Positions 1-6,480 are shown, numbered from the stretch's first letter. The stretch: DNA of 7,534 nt from Opitutaceae bacterium UBA6669 (GCA_002455175.1 DKKJ01000063.1:3021-10554); one strand, 5' to 3'. Numbers and translations are program-made. Notes: generated by a model from the letters alone, not told the origin.

Positions 1-198
1 GCCCTGGCCAACATTGTCGCTGGCCAACTGGTCACCCAGAGTGTTTCGGGTCGAATCGTGGGATACCCCCGGGTGGGTGTGCTCGCAGTGGTGTGCTTCG
101 CGCTGACTGTGGTTTTGGCCGCACGACTGCGCGCCGTCGCGCCGCACGCTGCGCGGCCCGGTGGGTTGCCTGTCCCCCAACCCGCTCCCGCAGACTAG
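1..198 (+). CDS. C-terminal fragment of an integral membrane transporter (MFS/POT-like, tentative)
   Basis: Frame 1 is open from the left edge to a TAG at 196-198, giving 65 residues whose start lies outside the window. The fragment begins ALANIVAGQL, a small-residue, glycine-containing stretch like a transporter helix. One clear hydrophobic segment follows at about residues 25-41 (VGVLAVVCFALTVVLAA), then an Arg-containing boundary (RLRAV) and a Pro/Ala-rich tail. A last transmembrane helix followed by a short basic cytoplasmic tail is typical of major facilitator or peptide (POT) transporters, but too little is visible to fix the family or substrate. It reads in the same direction as the phasin/kinase pair, 75 bp upstream. 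That gap contains a candidate promoter, so the two need not share a transcript. I am fairly sure it is a membrane-protein end and unsure of the family. Confidence 0.55.
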   Translation, partial: ALANIVAGQLVTQSVSGRIVGYPRVGVLAVVCFALTVVLAARLRAVAPHAARPGGLPVPQPAPAD

Positions 199-225
199 CG
201 GCGCTTCGAACCTCTGAAGGGAACA

Positions 226-240
226 AACGGCTTTCCCGTT
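226..240 (+). terminator. Weak hairpin after the transporter gene
   Basis: AACGG (226-230) and CCGTT (236-240) form a perfect 5-bp stem around a CTTTC loop, 28 nt after the transporter stop. A competing stem, GGGAA (219-223) with TTCCC (233-237), is also possible. No T-run follows, so this is not a canonical intrinsic terminator. It overlaps the first bases of the candidate -35 box of the next gene. Confidence 0.2.
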
Positions 241-267
241 GCTCCTCATTCTCTCCTTATCTATAGT
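239..267 (+). promoter_or_regulatory. Candidate promoter for the phasin/kinase unit, predicting a leaderless mRNA
   Basis: TATAGT at 262-267 matches the -10 consensus TATAAT at five of six bases. TTGCTC at 239-244 shares the TTG of the -35 box. The spacer between them is 17 bp, the optimum. Initiation about 6-7 nt after the -10 box would fall at or next to the A of the ATG at 274, so the mRNA would have little or no leader. This agrees with the missing Shine-Dalgarno motif: the bases just before the ATG are pyrimidine-rich. The box positions are read directly; the leaderless start is an inference. Confidence 0.45.
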
Positions 268-273
268 CCCTCC

Positions 274-594
274 ATGATCGACGTCATAAAAAAAACCCTC
301 CTGGCAGGTGTCGGTGCCGCGGTGATCACCAAAGAAAAAGCTGAAGCCGCATTGGACGAATTCGTACGACAAGGAAAACTGTCGACGAGCGACGCGCGTA
401 TCATGGCGGAAAAAATCGCCGAACAGGGCCGACGCGAATTTGAGGAAATGAGCCAAACGCTCAGTAATAAGCTCAAATCGGTTTTGGACCGGAATGAGGC
501 CGATGCCGCGGCTCGATTGGCGGCCCTGGAAAATCGAGTGCTGGTGCTCGAGAACAAGGTCACGCCCACGCCGACCCGCGCCGGCGAACCGTGA
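274..594 (+). CDS. Phasin-like small coiled-coil protein (PHA-regulator phasin type)
   Basis: The product has 106 residues. An N-terminal amphipathic segment (MIDVIKKTLLAGVGAAVITK) leads into a charged helical body, EKAEAALDEFVRQGKLSTSDARIMAEKI. The C-terminus (about 77-95) is a heptad-like LAALENRVLVLENK coiled coil ending in a Pro/Thr tail. This layout, with the '(L)AGVG..ITKEKAE..LDE.V..GKLS..(D/E)' pattern, is that of the small proteins annotated as polyhydroxyalkanoate-synthesis regulator phasins. Most of these have no proven link to PHA granules; they are predicted helical bundles that oligomerise through the C-terminal coil. The ATG at 274 is the only sensible start and lies right behind a -10-like box. 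Its TGA overlaps the GTG start of the ABC1 kinase (GTGA), so the two are likely translationally coupled. An accessory or membrane-recruitment role for the kinase is inference. Confidence 0.8.
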   Translation: MIDVIKKTLLAGVGAAVITKEKAEAALDEFVRQGKLSTSDARIMAEKIAEQGRREFEEMSQTLSNKLKSVLDRNEADAAARLAALENRVLVLENKVTPTPTRAGEP

Positions 595-2243
595 AGCCTT
601 TCGATTTCATCACCAACGCGGTCCGGGCTAAGGAAATCTTCACTGTCCTCGCCCGACACGGTTTCGCGGACCTTCTCAATCAGATCGAGCTCCCCAGCGG
701 GGTTTGGGCACGCTTTGTTCCCCAGCCCACCACACGACGTTCGTCGTACGAGCGGATCCGCCTTGCGGCCGAAGAACTAGGGCCGACCTTTGTCAAGGCG
801 GGGCAATTGCTCAGCATGCGCCCGGATCTGATTCCGCACGCCTTGATCCTGGAACTGCGGAAGCTGCAAAGTTCCGTCCAAAGCCAACCCTTCTCCGAGA
901 TCAAGACAGTCGTGGTCGAGGAACTGGGATGTGAGCCCGCTTTGGTTTTCGCCACGATCGAGGAAAACGCCGCTGCAGCCGGCTCCCTCGCTCAAGTCCA
1001 CTTTGCGCGATTGCACGACGGCAGGGAAGTGGCGGTTAAAATTCAACGTCCCGACTTGGAAAAAGTCGTCCACGCCGATTTCGATTTGCTCAGCTGGCTC
1101 GCGGGTCAACTGCATCAGCGGGTCAGTCGCCTCACACCGTTTGACCTACCTTCCGTCGTGGCAGAGCTGCGCGCCGGCGTCATGCGCGAGCTGGATTTCC
1201 TCAACGAGGCACGCAATCAACAGTATTTCAACGCCATCAACCCCCATCCGGAATGGGTCTTCGCACCGGCCGTCCACGGAGAGTTCTGCTCCGAGCGTCT
1301 TCTCGTCACCGAACGGGTGATCGGCCGAAGTGTCGACGATGCTGCCCAAGTCGTACCTGACACCAAAATCCTCGCAGCCCGCGGCGCCGAATCCCTCCTC
1401 CACCAAGTCTTGATCGCCGGATTCTTCCATGCCGATCCCCATGCTGGAAATGTCCTGGTACTCCCGGATGGGAGGCTCTGCTTACTCGATTGGGGATTGG
1501 CCGGAAATTTGACGCATCGGTTGAGACTAGCTCTGGCCGATCTCCTGGTCGCTGCGGTCGAGCAGGACGCAGAACGGATCGTAGAAATCGCTGCTGAACT
1601 CGGGTCGCCTCCCGGGGGACTCGATCTTCGTGGAATGGAACGAGACGTCACGCTCGCCCTCCGCGAGGACTTCAATCCTCAAATTGGCCGCGAGCAAACC
1701 GGGCGCGCGCTGCTCAAGCTGATTCACATTCTAGGGCGTAATGGCATCAATATCACCCGCGATTACTCGCTGATGGCCAAAGCAGTCTTGTCCATCGAAG
1801 AGGTCGGCCGCCGACTCGATCCGACCTTCGATCTGCGCACGCACGCCCGTCCCGTTCTTCGCGAATTGCAGCGCAATCGCATGCGTCCTAAGACGCTGTG
1901 GCGCGATGCCCGGGATGTGCTTCGCTCCTCGTTCATGGGGATTAAGGAGCTTCCCGGCGAACTGCGCCGAATTGTCCGCCGACTTGAACGCGACGACCTC
2001 ACGATCAAGTTCCAGCACCAAGGGCTGGAGGATCTTGATGATGCCCTTAAGACTGCCGCTAATCGAATCACCCTCGGGGTCATCGTCGGATCACTGATTG
2101 TGGGTTCTTCGCTGATCATCACCACACGAGTCACCCCCACCCTTTTCGGTTACCCTGCGCTCGGGATGATTGGTTATCTGCTGTCAGCTTTGCTCGGCTT
2201 ATACGTGGTTTGGGATATTTTCCGCCACGGCCGCCACAAGTAA
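591..2243 (+). CDS. ABC1/AarF/UbiB-family atypical protein kinase-like protein
   Basis: The 550-residue length is typical for bacterial UbiB-type proteins. Visible hallmarks in order are: the family-specific KxGQ motif (KAGQ, 69-72) with LSMRPDLIP after it; the alanine-rich nucleotide-binding loop (127-137, AAAAGSLAQVH); VAVK with the ATP-binding Lys150; RELDFLNEA (199-207) supplying the pairing glutamate; HADPHAGN (280-287) with catalytic Asp282 and Asn287; and LLDWG with metal-binding Asp300. Two hydrophobic helices at about 493-512 and 519-541, then a basic tail, anchor it in the membrane as in UbiB. Family members support ubiquinone or other isoprenoid-lipid pathways, apparently as ATPases more than as protein kinases. 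If the host makes menaquinone, the substrate pathway is open, so I give no symbol. The start is the GTG at 591, overlapping the upstream stop. The loop reads AAGS where the classic form is AAAS. It ends 17 bp from the convergent U32 gene. Confidence 0.93.
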   Translation: MKPFDFITNAVRAKEIFTVLARHGFADLLNQIELPSGVWARFVPQPTTRRSSYERIRLAAEELGPTFVKAGQLLSMRPDLIPHALILELRKLQSSVQSQPFSEIKTVVVEELGCEPALVFATIEENAAAAGSLAQVHFARLHDGREVAVKIQRPDLEKVVHADFDLLSWLAGQLHQRVSRLTPFDLPSVVAELRAGVMRELDFLNEARNQQYFNAINPHPEWVFAPAVHGEFCSERLLVTERVIGRSVDDAAQVVPDTKILAARGAESLLHQVLIAGFFHADPHAGNVLVLPDGRLCLLDWGLAGNLTHRLRLALADLLVAAVEQDAERIVEIAAELGSPPGGLDLRGMERDVTLALREDFNPQIGREQTGRALLKLIHILGRNGINITRDYSLMAKAVLSIEEVGRRLDPTFDLRTHARPVLRELQRNRMRPKTLWRDARDVLRSSFMGIKELPGELRRIVRRLERDDLTIKFQHQGLEDLDDALKTAANRITLGVIVGSLIVGSSLIITTRVTPTLFGYPALGMIGYLLSALLGLYVVWDIFRHGRHK

Positions 2244-2260
2244 CCAAGACTGTGCTCCGC

Positions 2261-4885
2261 TCACCCCTTGCGGCGAATGATTTGGGGAGCGGCCTCCATC
2301 TGCCCGCGCGTCACGCCGAGCTGGTTGATAAGTTTGAGTTCACGCCAAAGCTCAGCCCCAGAAATTTCGCCTTTCAAAAGCTGTCGATACCGCTGGACAG
2401 TGCGACCTACCTCTTCGGGTGATTCATTCACAAACTCGACGCGAAATGCTCGCGCACCCAGATCAAGGAAACGTCCGGCATACTCGGCTCCGGTCTGGGC
2501 GCGGTTGTTGAAGACGGTGTTGCGGCAGCCAGCATCTGCCTTGAGCGGAAGCTCCGCCCCCACGCGATCGCGCAATGAAACCCGCTTTTTTTCGCAGGGT
2601 CGTCCGCAATCACGGTAGTCTTTCCCACTACTCAGGAAGGCACAGAACACGCAATGCTCCATGTGAAACATCGGCATATGCTGATGCAGGGTCACCTCCA
2701 ACCATTCAGGTGGCACGCCCTGAAAAAGGGCCTCCAGCTGCATGACGTTAAGATCATAACTCGCCGTGACCCGCTCCAACCCGTACTGACGAATGTAATA
2801 CTCCGCCGTCAACGGATTGGCCACATTAAGAGAAAAGTCTCCTCGCTTGCGATCGCCAGCGAAGAAGTCCAGGTGATCGTAGTTGCGAACCAAATACCCA
2901 TCGGCTTCGGAGGAGCGCACCTGCTTGAGGATCCACTCCTCACCTGGCTTGAAGATTCGCGGCGGTGCCACCCAAATGCTGGAGCCGTCCGCATTTTCCG
3001 CTTGGAGAGTACGAAACTCAGCCACGGCATCGCGATAGTGTTTGGGATTTTCAAACTCGCAGTAAATCGTCCGCGCTCCGGCCTCCCAGGCCGCCTGCAG
3101 CTGTGCCTGTTCGCGCAAGGTAACAATCACTTCCGGCTCGGCGGTGACGGGGCGAATCCCAGCCCCAGCGACACGCGTGGGAGAAGACTCGCCGGCCACA
3201 CGCTCCCGGAGGGTCCAGCGCTTGGGTTTCGCGCGCAAAGCATCGAGCTCCGCCACCAATTCCCGACGCAAACGATTGAGCTCACTCACCGGCAGCATCA
3301 CCTCGCCTTCCAGCAAACAACGCATGGCTCCTAACTTGAACGGAGTTCCACCAAGACGCCCCACTTGCTCCGCCAGAGAGGACTCATTCAAGGGATGGTT
3401 CTGCGCCGGAACCAAGAGGAGGGTTGAAGCCCCTTTGACCGTATGTCCCTCGCGATCGTCCAAGAGCAGCGTCAAAGGGGTGCCCGCCGCGCCATGCACC
3501 TCGGCGAAGATCTCGCGTTGGAAACGAATCTTATCTCCGGTGAAGGTAGCGCGCACATCCTTATCCAACGCAGGGTCGTTGGTCTTCCACACGCGATTCC
3601 CGGGTTGGATCCGACGGAAATCGACATCGCCCTGACCGAAGCGGAGCACGCGGTCCTCTCCGCGCGACTCTACTTGGTAAACACGGCCTCCTTCCTCTTT
3701 GATCTCCGGAGTCCCTGCGTCGAACACCACGCCATCTCCTGGTTTCAACGGGGCGAGTAAACGCAGGGTCACGGACGCTCCCGCCACCTGCTTAACTACA
3801 CCGAGAAAGACTCCTCGCTTGGTGCCAAATCGTCCGTGCGCGAGGCGCTGATTGTCGATGCCCTTAAACCATCCCGTGTAGAGACCACGAGAAAACGACA
3901 TCTCCAACTCATAACGCTCTGGACTGAGGTCAGCTTTTGCCACATCGGAGTCGTCGCCTCTCCCGACGGGTGAAAGCCCTTGCGCCGATGGTTCGAGCGC
4001 CGCCATCGCTTGATCCAAGGTTTTCCGGTAAACGCGCGTGATGCTCGCCACGTACTCTGGGCTCTTCAGACGCCCCTCAATCTTGAGCGAGGTCACCCCA
4101 GCGCGGATCAGCTCGGGGAGCACTTCCAGTCCGGAAAGATCCTGCGGACTGAGCAGATACTTTCGATCACCTAGGTCCACCTTGGCCCCGTCGGCATAAA
4201 GTTCATACGGGAGTCGACAGGCCTGGGCGCACTCACCGCGATTCGCTGAACGCCCGCCGAGCGATTCGCTGGTCAAGCACTGACCCGAATAAGCTACGCA
4301 CAGCGCTCCATGCACAAAGACTTCGAGCGGCAGAGGATTGGGCTGCGTTTCTTGGACCGCTTGGATTTTCTCGATCTCAGCCAGAGAATTTTCCCGCGCC
4401 AAGACTACGAGATGCGCTCCGACCTCACGCGCAAATTTTACCCCCGCCGCACTGGTCACCGTCATCTGTGTGGATCCGTGGATCGGAAAATCGGGCGACA
4501 GTGATCGGATCAGCCGGCAAATACCGATGTCTTGAACAATCGCTGCATCAACACCCGCCGCAATGATCCCTCGCAGATAATCAGCCGCATCTTCAAGCTC
4601 GGTAGCAAACACCAGGGTGTTGAACGTAACGTACCCTCGTACCCCACGCCGGTGCAAAAACTCCATCAATTCAGGGAGATCAGCCTGCGTGAAATTTTTC
4701 GCCCGCATGCGCGCATTGAATCGCTCCAGACCGAAGTAGACTGCGTCCGCCCCGTTTTCGACCGCCGCTTTAACGCACTCCCAATCTCCGGCTGGAGCCA
4801 GCAATTCCGGACGCCGCAACCTCCGGCCCGAAGCAGGCGGGGATGCTACCGGCGGAGTAGAAAGTGAAACGGACGCTTCGGACAT
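2261..4885 (-). CDS. U32-family protein, RlhA/YdcP-like with DUF3656 and a second U32-like half
   Basis: The product has 874 residues, longer than E. coli RlhA (about 650). Residues 26-290 form a U32 domain: RPELLAPAGDWE, GADAVYFGL and FVHGALCVAYSGQC. Four cysteines, C196, C203, C219 and C223 (Cx6Cx15Cx3C), match the iron-sulfur ligand set of U32 proteins. SLKIEGRLKSPEYV (266-279) is the typical closing motif. Residues 350-440 are a beta-rich region (GTKRGVFLGVV) and 455-555 resemble DUF3656. From about 584 there is a second U32-like half: VTLREQAQLQAAWEAG, then a second Cys set C745, C748, C760, C764 and C787 beside a His-rich stretch (H734, H736, H741, H744). U32 proteins are annotated as peptidases, but characterised members act in RNA hydroxylation (RlhA, TrhP) or ubiquinone hydroxylation (UbiU/UbiV). 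The middle domain points to the RlhA branch. The ATG at 4885 has GAAGG directly before it and no good in-frame alternative upstream of the conserved region. Confidence 0.92.
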   Translation of the reverse strand: MSEASVSLSTPPVASPPASGRRLRRPELLAPAGDWECVKAAVENGADAVYFGLERFNARMRAKNFTQADLPELMEFLHRRGVRGYVTFNTLVFATELEDAADYLRGIIAAGVDAAIVQDIGICRLIRSLSPDFPIHGSTQMTVTSAAGVKFAREVGAHLVVLARENSLAEIEKIQAVQETQPNPLPLEVFVHGALCVAYSGQCLTSESLGGRSANRGECAQACRLPYELYADGAKVDLGDRKYLLSPQDLSGLEVLPELIRAGVTSLKIEGRLKSPEYVASITRVYRKTLDQAMAALEPSAQGLSPVGRGDDSDVAKADLSPERYELEMSFSRGLYTGWFKGIDNQRLAHGRFGTKRGVFLGVVKQVAGASVTLRLLAPLKPGDGVVFDAGTPEIKEEGGRVYQVESRGEDRVLRFGQGDVDFRRIQPGNRVWKTNDPALDKDVRATFTGDKIRFQREIFAEVHGAAGTPLTLLLDDREGHTVKGASTLLLVPAQNHPLNESSLAEQVGRLGGTPFKLGAMRCLLEGEVMLPVSELNRLRRELVAELDALRAKPKRWTLRERVAGESSPTRVAGAGIRPVTAEPEVIVTLREQAQLQAAWEAGARTIYCEFENPKHYRDAVAEFRTLQAENADGSSIWVAPPRIFKPGEEWILKQVRSSEADGYLVRNYDHLDFFAGDRKRGDFSLNVANPLTAEYYIRQYGLERVTASYDLNVMQLEALFQGVPPEWLEVTLHQHMPMFHMEHCVFCAFLSSGKDYRDCGRPCEKKRVSLRDRVGAELPLKADAGCRNTVFNNRAQTGAEYAGRFLDLGARAFRVEFVNESPEEVGRTVQRYRQLLKGEISGAELWRELKLINQLGVTRGQMEAAPQIIRRKG

Positions 4886-4941
4886 CCTTCATAGCTAAAC
4901 GCTTCGTTCTCGCCAGCAACCGGATTTCCCTTTGCCCCTCG

Positions 4942-4975
4942 TGCAGACGCCCAGAATTTGCTGGGCACATCTGCA
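4942..4975 (-). promoter_or_regulatory. Two-tier hairpin in the leader of the U32 gene
   Basis: An inner stem GCCCAG (4949-4954) pairs perfectly with CTGGGC (4961-4966) around a 6-nt loop. An outer stem TGCAGA (4942-4947) pairs perfectly with TCTGCA (4970-4975). They are separated by an internal loop of 1 and 3 nt, making 12 base pairs. No T-run follows on either strand, so it is not an intrinsic terminator. It lies 57-90 nt upstream of the U32 start codon, inside the leader predicted from the promoter at 5019-5046. It could be a regulatory leader structure or a protein-binding palindrome; no known riboswitch class was recognised. Confidence 0.4.
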
Positions 4976-5018
4976 ACTAAACACCTCAACCACCTCACAG
5001 GCATAGAGTAAAGAATCT

Positions 5019-5046
5019 ATTTCAACCCCATGGCCATGCTTGTCAA
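5019..5046 (-). promoter_or_regulatory. Candidate promoter for the U32 gene
   Basis: On the minus strand a perfect TTGACA -35 box lies at 5046-5041. A 16-bp spacer separates it from TGAAAT at 5024-5019, four of six matches to TATAAT. Initiation near 5011 would give a leader of about 125 nt containing the 4942-4975 hairpin. The -35 match is strong and the -10 is mediocre. The rest of the 243-bp gap (4886-5128) shows no convincing gene. Confidence 0.35.
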
Positions 5047-5093
5047 CGGGTGCAAGCAGCGTTCCGAAACACGCTCGCGCCACGAGCACCCTA

Positions 5094-5109
5094 TCGTCGT
5101 ACCCGACGA
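5094..5109 (-). terminator. Compact hairpin after the three-gene cluster
   Basis: TCGTCG (5094-5099) and CGACGA (5104-5109) form a perfect 6-bp stem with a 4-nt loop, starting 19 nt after the stop of the YqjK-like gene. No T-run follows on the minus strand, so termination would not be of the classical intrinsic kind. It may serve as a 3'-end-stabilising structure or be chance in GC-rich DNA. Confidence 0.25.
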
Positions 5110-5128
5110 GGCGGGACTAGGCGCGTGA

Positions 5129-5542
5129 CTATGACGAGCGGACTTTTTTCGCCCGCGATGTCTCGGCGCGACGCTCTTTAACCACGGATTTTACCGCCTC
5201 GCGCGTGGGCACTGATGGCAAAGGACGGGTCTGCGCCCGGCGCTTCATCAACGGTAGTACCCACTTCGCCACCTTCCAGACGGCAGGAATCCACAGGAGC
5301 ATCTTGCCCCGCACAGGAAGCCTACGCACCACCGCACGTTGGAGGAAGAAAGTGAGAGGACCACTTAACATGCGCAGCCCAAAAGGCAGCGCTTTGAACT
5401 TGGCCCGGAGATCGGCCAGCCAGACGACCGGGCGCATGACCTCGACCAAGTGCGTGGCGGTATCAATCCGCTGGAGACGGATGCGCGCACGGAGGATCGC
5501 TTTACGACGATCCAGAAGGACTAGTTCTTCCGTTGGATACAT
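5129..5542 (-). CDS. YqjK-like small basic protein
   Basis: The product has 137 residues and is very basic. The N-terminal part, LLDRRKAILRARIRLQRID (9-27), fits the E. coli YqjK pattern RRKAxLxxxIxxQRxD recalled from that family. A second block with aromatic and basic residues, MLLWIPAVWKVAKWVLPLMK (81-100), resembles the YqjK C-terminal GVWSAWRLVK region. The segment at 53-70 is weakly hydrophobic. An additional Lys/Arg-rich tail (101-137), absent from E. coli YqjK (about 99 residues), probably binds nucleic acid or the acidic membrane surface. The ATG overlaps the end of the YqjE-like gene by 22 nt, arguing for translational coupling and a shared operon. Function is unknown in any organism. 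The family call rests on two short patterns plus gene order, so it is moderate; otherwise this is a hypothetical protein. Confidence 0.65.
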   Translation of the reverse strand: MYPTEELVLLDRRKAILRARIRLQRIDTATHLVEVMRPVVWLADLRAKFKALPFGLRMLSGPLTFFLQRAVVRRLPVRGKMLLWIPAVWKVAKWVLPLMKRRAQTRPLPSVPTREAVKSVVKERRAETSRAKKVRSS

Positions 5543-5910
5543 TCGCGATCGTCAGTGAGCTCTTGAATGGTTGCGTCGAAAGGCCGTGGCTGGCGCTTCA
5601 GGTAACGCTTAAAACTGATCACGATCACCACAAACGCGATGACGTAGACGCCGGACAGAGCCGTGAGCGCCACCAGCGGGGAGCTTTTCCACAGCCAAAA
5701 TGCCAGAGCCAAACTGCAAAAAGCGAGGGACATCACACCGGTGAAAAGTGCGGCGGTGATCCAGATCAACAGCTGAATCAAGCGAAGCTTCTCTTCCTGA
5801 AGCTCAACCGAGAGGAGCGTTAACCGCGACTGCAGCGAAGCTAGAAGCTTATCCGCAAAAGCCCGAAGCGAATTCAAAAAATTGGAAGGGGTACCGGAGG
5901 GAATCTCCAT
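5521..5910 (-). CDS. YqjE-like membrane protein (holin superfamily III / phage-holin family)
   Basis: With the ATG at 5910 the product has 129 residues, close to E. coli YqjE. The amphipathic segment FADKLLASLQSRLTLLSVEL, followed by QEEKLRLIQ, is the family signature. Two transmembrane helices follow (about 48-70, IWITAALFTGVMSLAFCSLALAF, and about 76-97, LVALTALSGVYVIAFVVIVI), then a basic KRYLKRQPRPF and the conserved acidic ending ATIQELTDDRE. Despite the 'holin' label, chromosomal members next to DUF883 genes are not linked to phage lysis. The frame is also open to an ATG at 5949 and a GTG at 6006, but those add residues unlike the family, and none of the three starts has a clear Shine-Dalgarno motif. 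I chose 5910 by family length. It lies between the DUF883 and YqjK-like genes and overlaps the latter by 22 nt. Confidence 0.85.
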   Translation of the reverse strand: MEIPSGTPSNFLNSLRAFADKLLASLQSRLTLLSVELQEEKLRLIQLLIWITAALFTGVMSLAFCSLALAFWLWKSSPLVALTALSGVYVIAFVVIVISFKRYLKRQPRPFDATIQELTDDRECIQRKN

Positions 5911-6046
5911 GAGGATGTCACGAAAGTCGTACGGCAAAAACGCTGTCATCCGGAACGCGGTCGGAGCCGCATCCCGGACGACAAACAGATGATGAGAGCC
6001 CTGCACACAGTGACTTAAATCGGGTCACCGCACGCTCTGAGCACTC

Positions 6047-6355
6047 TTAGTGATTCCGGCGAAGGAGGGCTCCGAGGAGAACGCCGATTCCCAGAGCGAT
6101 TGCCAGGGACTCATACGGATGGGCCCTAATCGTCTCATCGGTGCGACGGGCACCTTCGGTGACCTTTTCCTTAGCCGTAACGTACAGCTCACCCAAGCGT
6201 TCTTGAGCTTCGGTGAGACGCTCGCGCAGCACTTCCAGCTTGTCGCGGGCTTGATCAGTGATGTCTCCTCCCATCAAGCTTTCTGCTTCGGCCACAAGGG
6301 TACGAAGGTCGTTGAGGAGAGCGTCGGGGGTCTGGGTAGATTTTGCTTTAGCCAT
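6047..6355 (-). CDS. DUF883 family protein (ElaB/YgaM/YqjD type)
   Basis: The 102 residues match the usual length of the family (E. coli YqjD is 101). A long charged helix covers about residues 8-75 (LLNDLRTLVAEAESLMGG, then RDKLEVLRERLTEAQERL). It is followed by the signature RRTDETIRAHPYESLAIALG and a C-terminal glycine-zipper transmembrane helix (IALGIGVLLGALLRRNH). This is a tail-anchored inner-membrane topology. In E. coli, YqjD and ElaB bind ribosomes or associate with the inner membrane in stationary phase under RpoS control; whether this holds here is inference. The ATG at 6355 has a weak GAAG just upstream. It heads the cluster and its stop lies 136 nt before the preferred start of the YqjE-like gene. 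Confidence 0.9.
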   Translation of the reverse strand: MAKAKSTQTPDALLNDLRTLVAEAESLMGGDITDQARDKLEVLRERLTEAQERLGELYVTAKEKVTEGARRTDETIRAHPYESLAIALGIGVLLGALLRRNH

Positions 6356-6418
6356 ATCTTCAGTGGATTGAGGGTTGAATGGGTGCGGTCCCCACGATCG
6401 GGCCTCTCGCCACGCAGT

Positions 6419-6433
6419 CAGCGAGGATCGCTG
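6419..6433 (-). other. Short hairpin in the leader of the DUF883 operon
   Basis: CAGCGA (6419-6424) and TCGCTG (6428-6433) form a perfect 6-bp stem around a 3-nt loop, about 65-80 nt upstream of the DUF883 start codon. It would lie in the leader RNA if the promoter at 6485-6511 is used. Role unknown; a chance palindrome is possible. Confidence 0.3.
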
Positions 6434-6480
6434 GATTACTAATCTAGTCCGCAGCCAACTCGGGTTGTGCCACGGTTCTC

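Noticed and set aside
2654..3334. A 226-codon open frame on the plus strand inside the U32 gene
   Set aside because: It is antisense to strongly supported U32 coding sequence, has no recognisable domain, and its composition is what a shadow frame of GC-rich coding DNA gives.
2261..4885. A UbiU/UbiV ubiquinone hydroxylase, or a collagenase-type peptidase
   Set aside because: Length, the DUF3656-like middle region and the Cx6Cx15Cx3C set fit the RlhA/YdcP branch; no canonical protease catalytic motif is visible.
4895..5089. A 64-codon minus-strand frame in the gap upstream of the U32 gene
   Set aside because: No family resemblance, Cys-rich patchy composition, no ribosome binding site, and it would span the candidate promoter and hairpin.
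5521..5910. A phage-lysis holin or prophage remnant
   Set aside because: The family label is historical; the neighbours are DUF883 and YqjK-like genes, and no endolysin, integrase or other phage gene is present.
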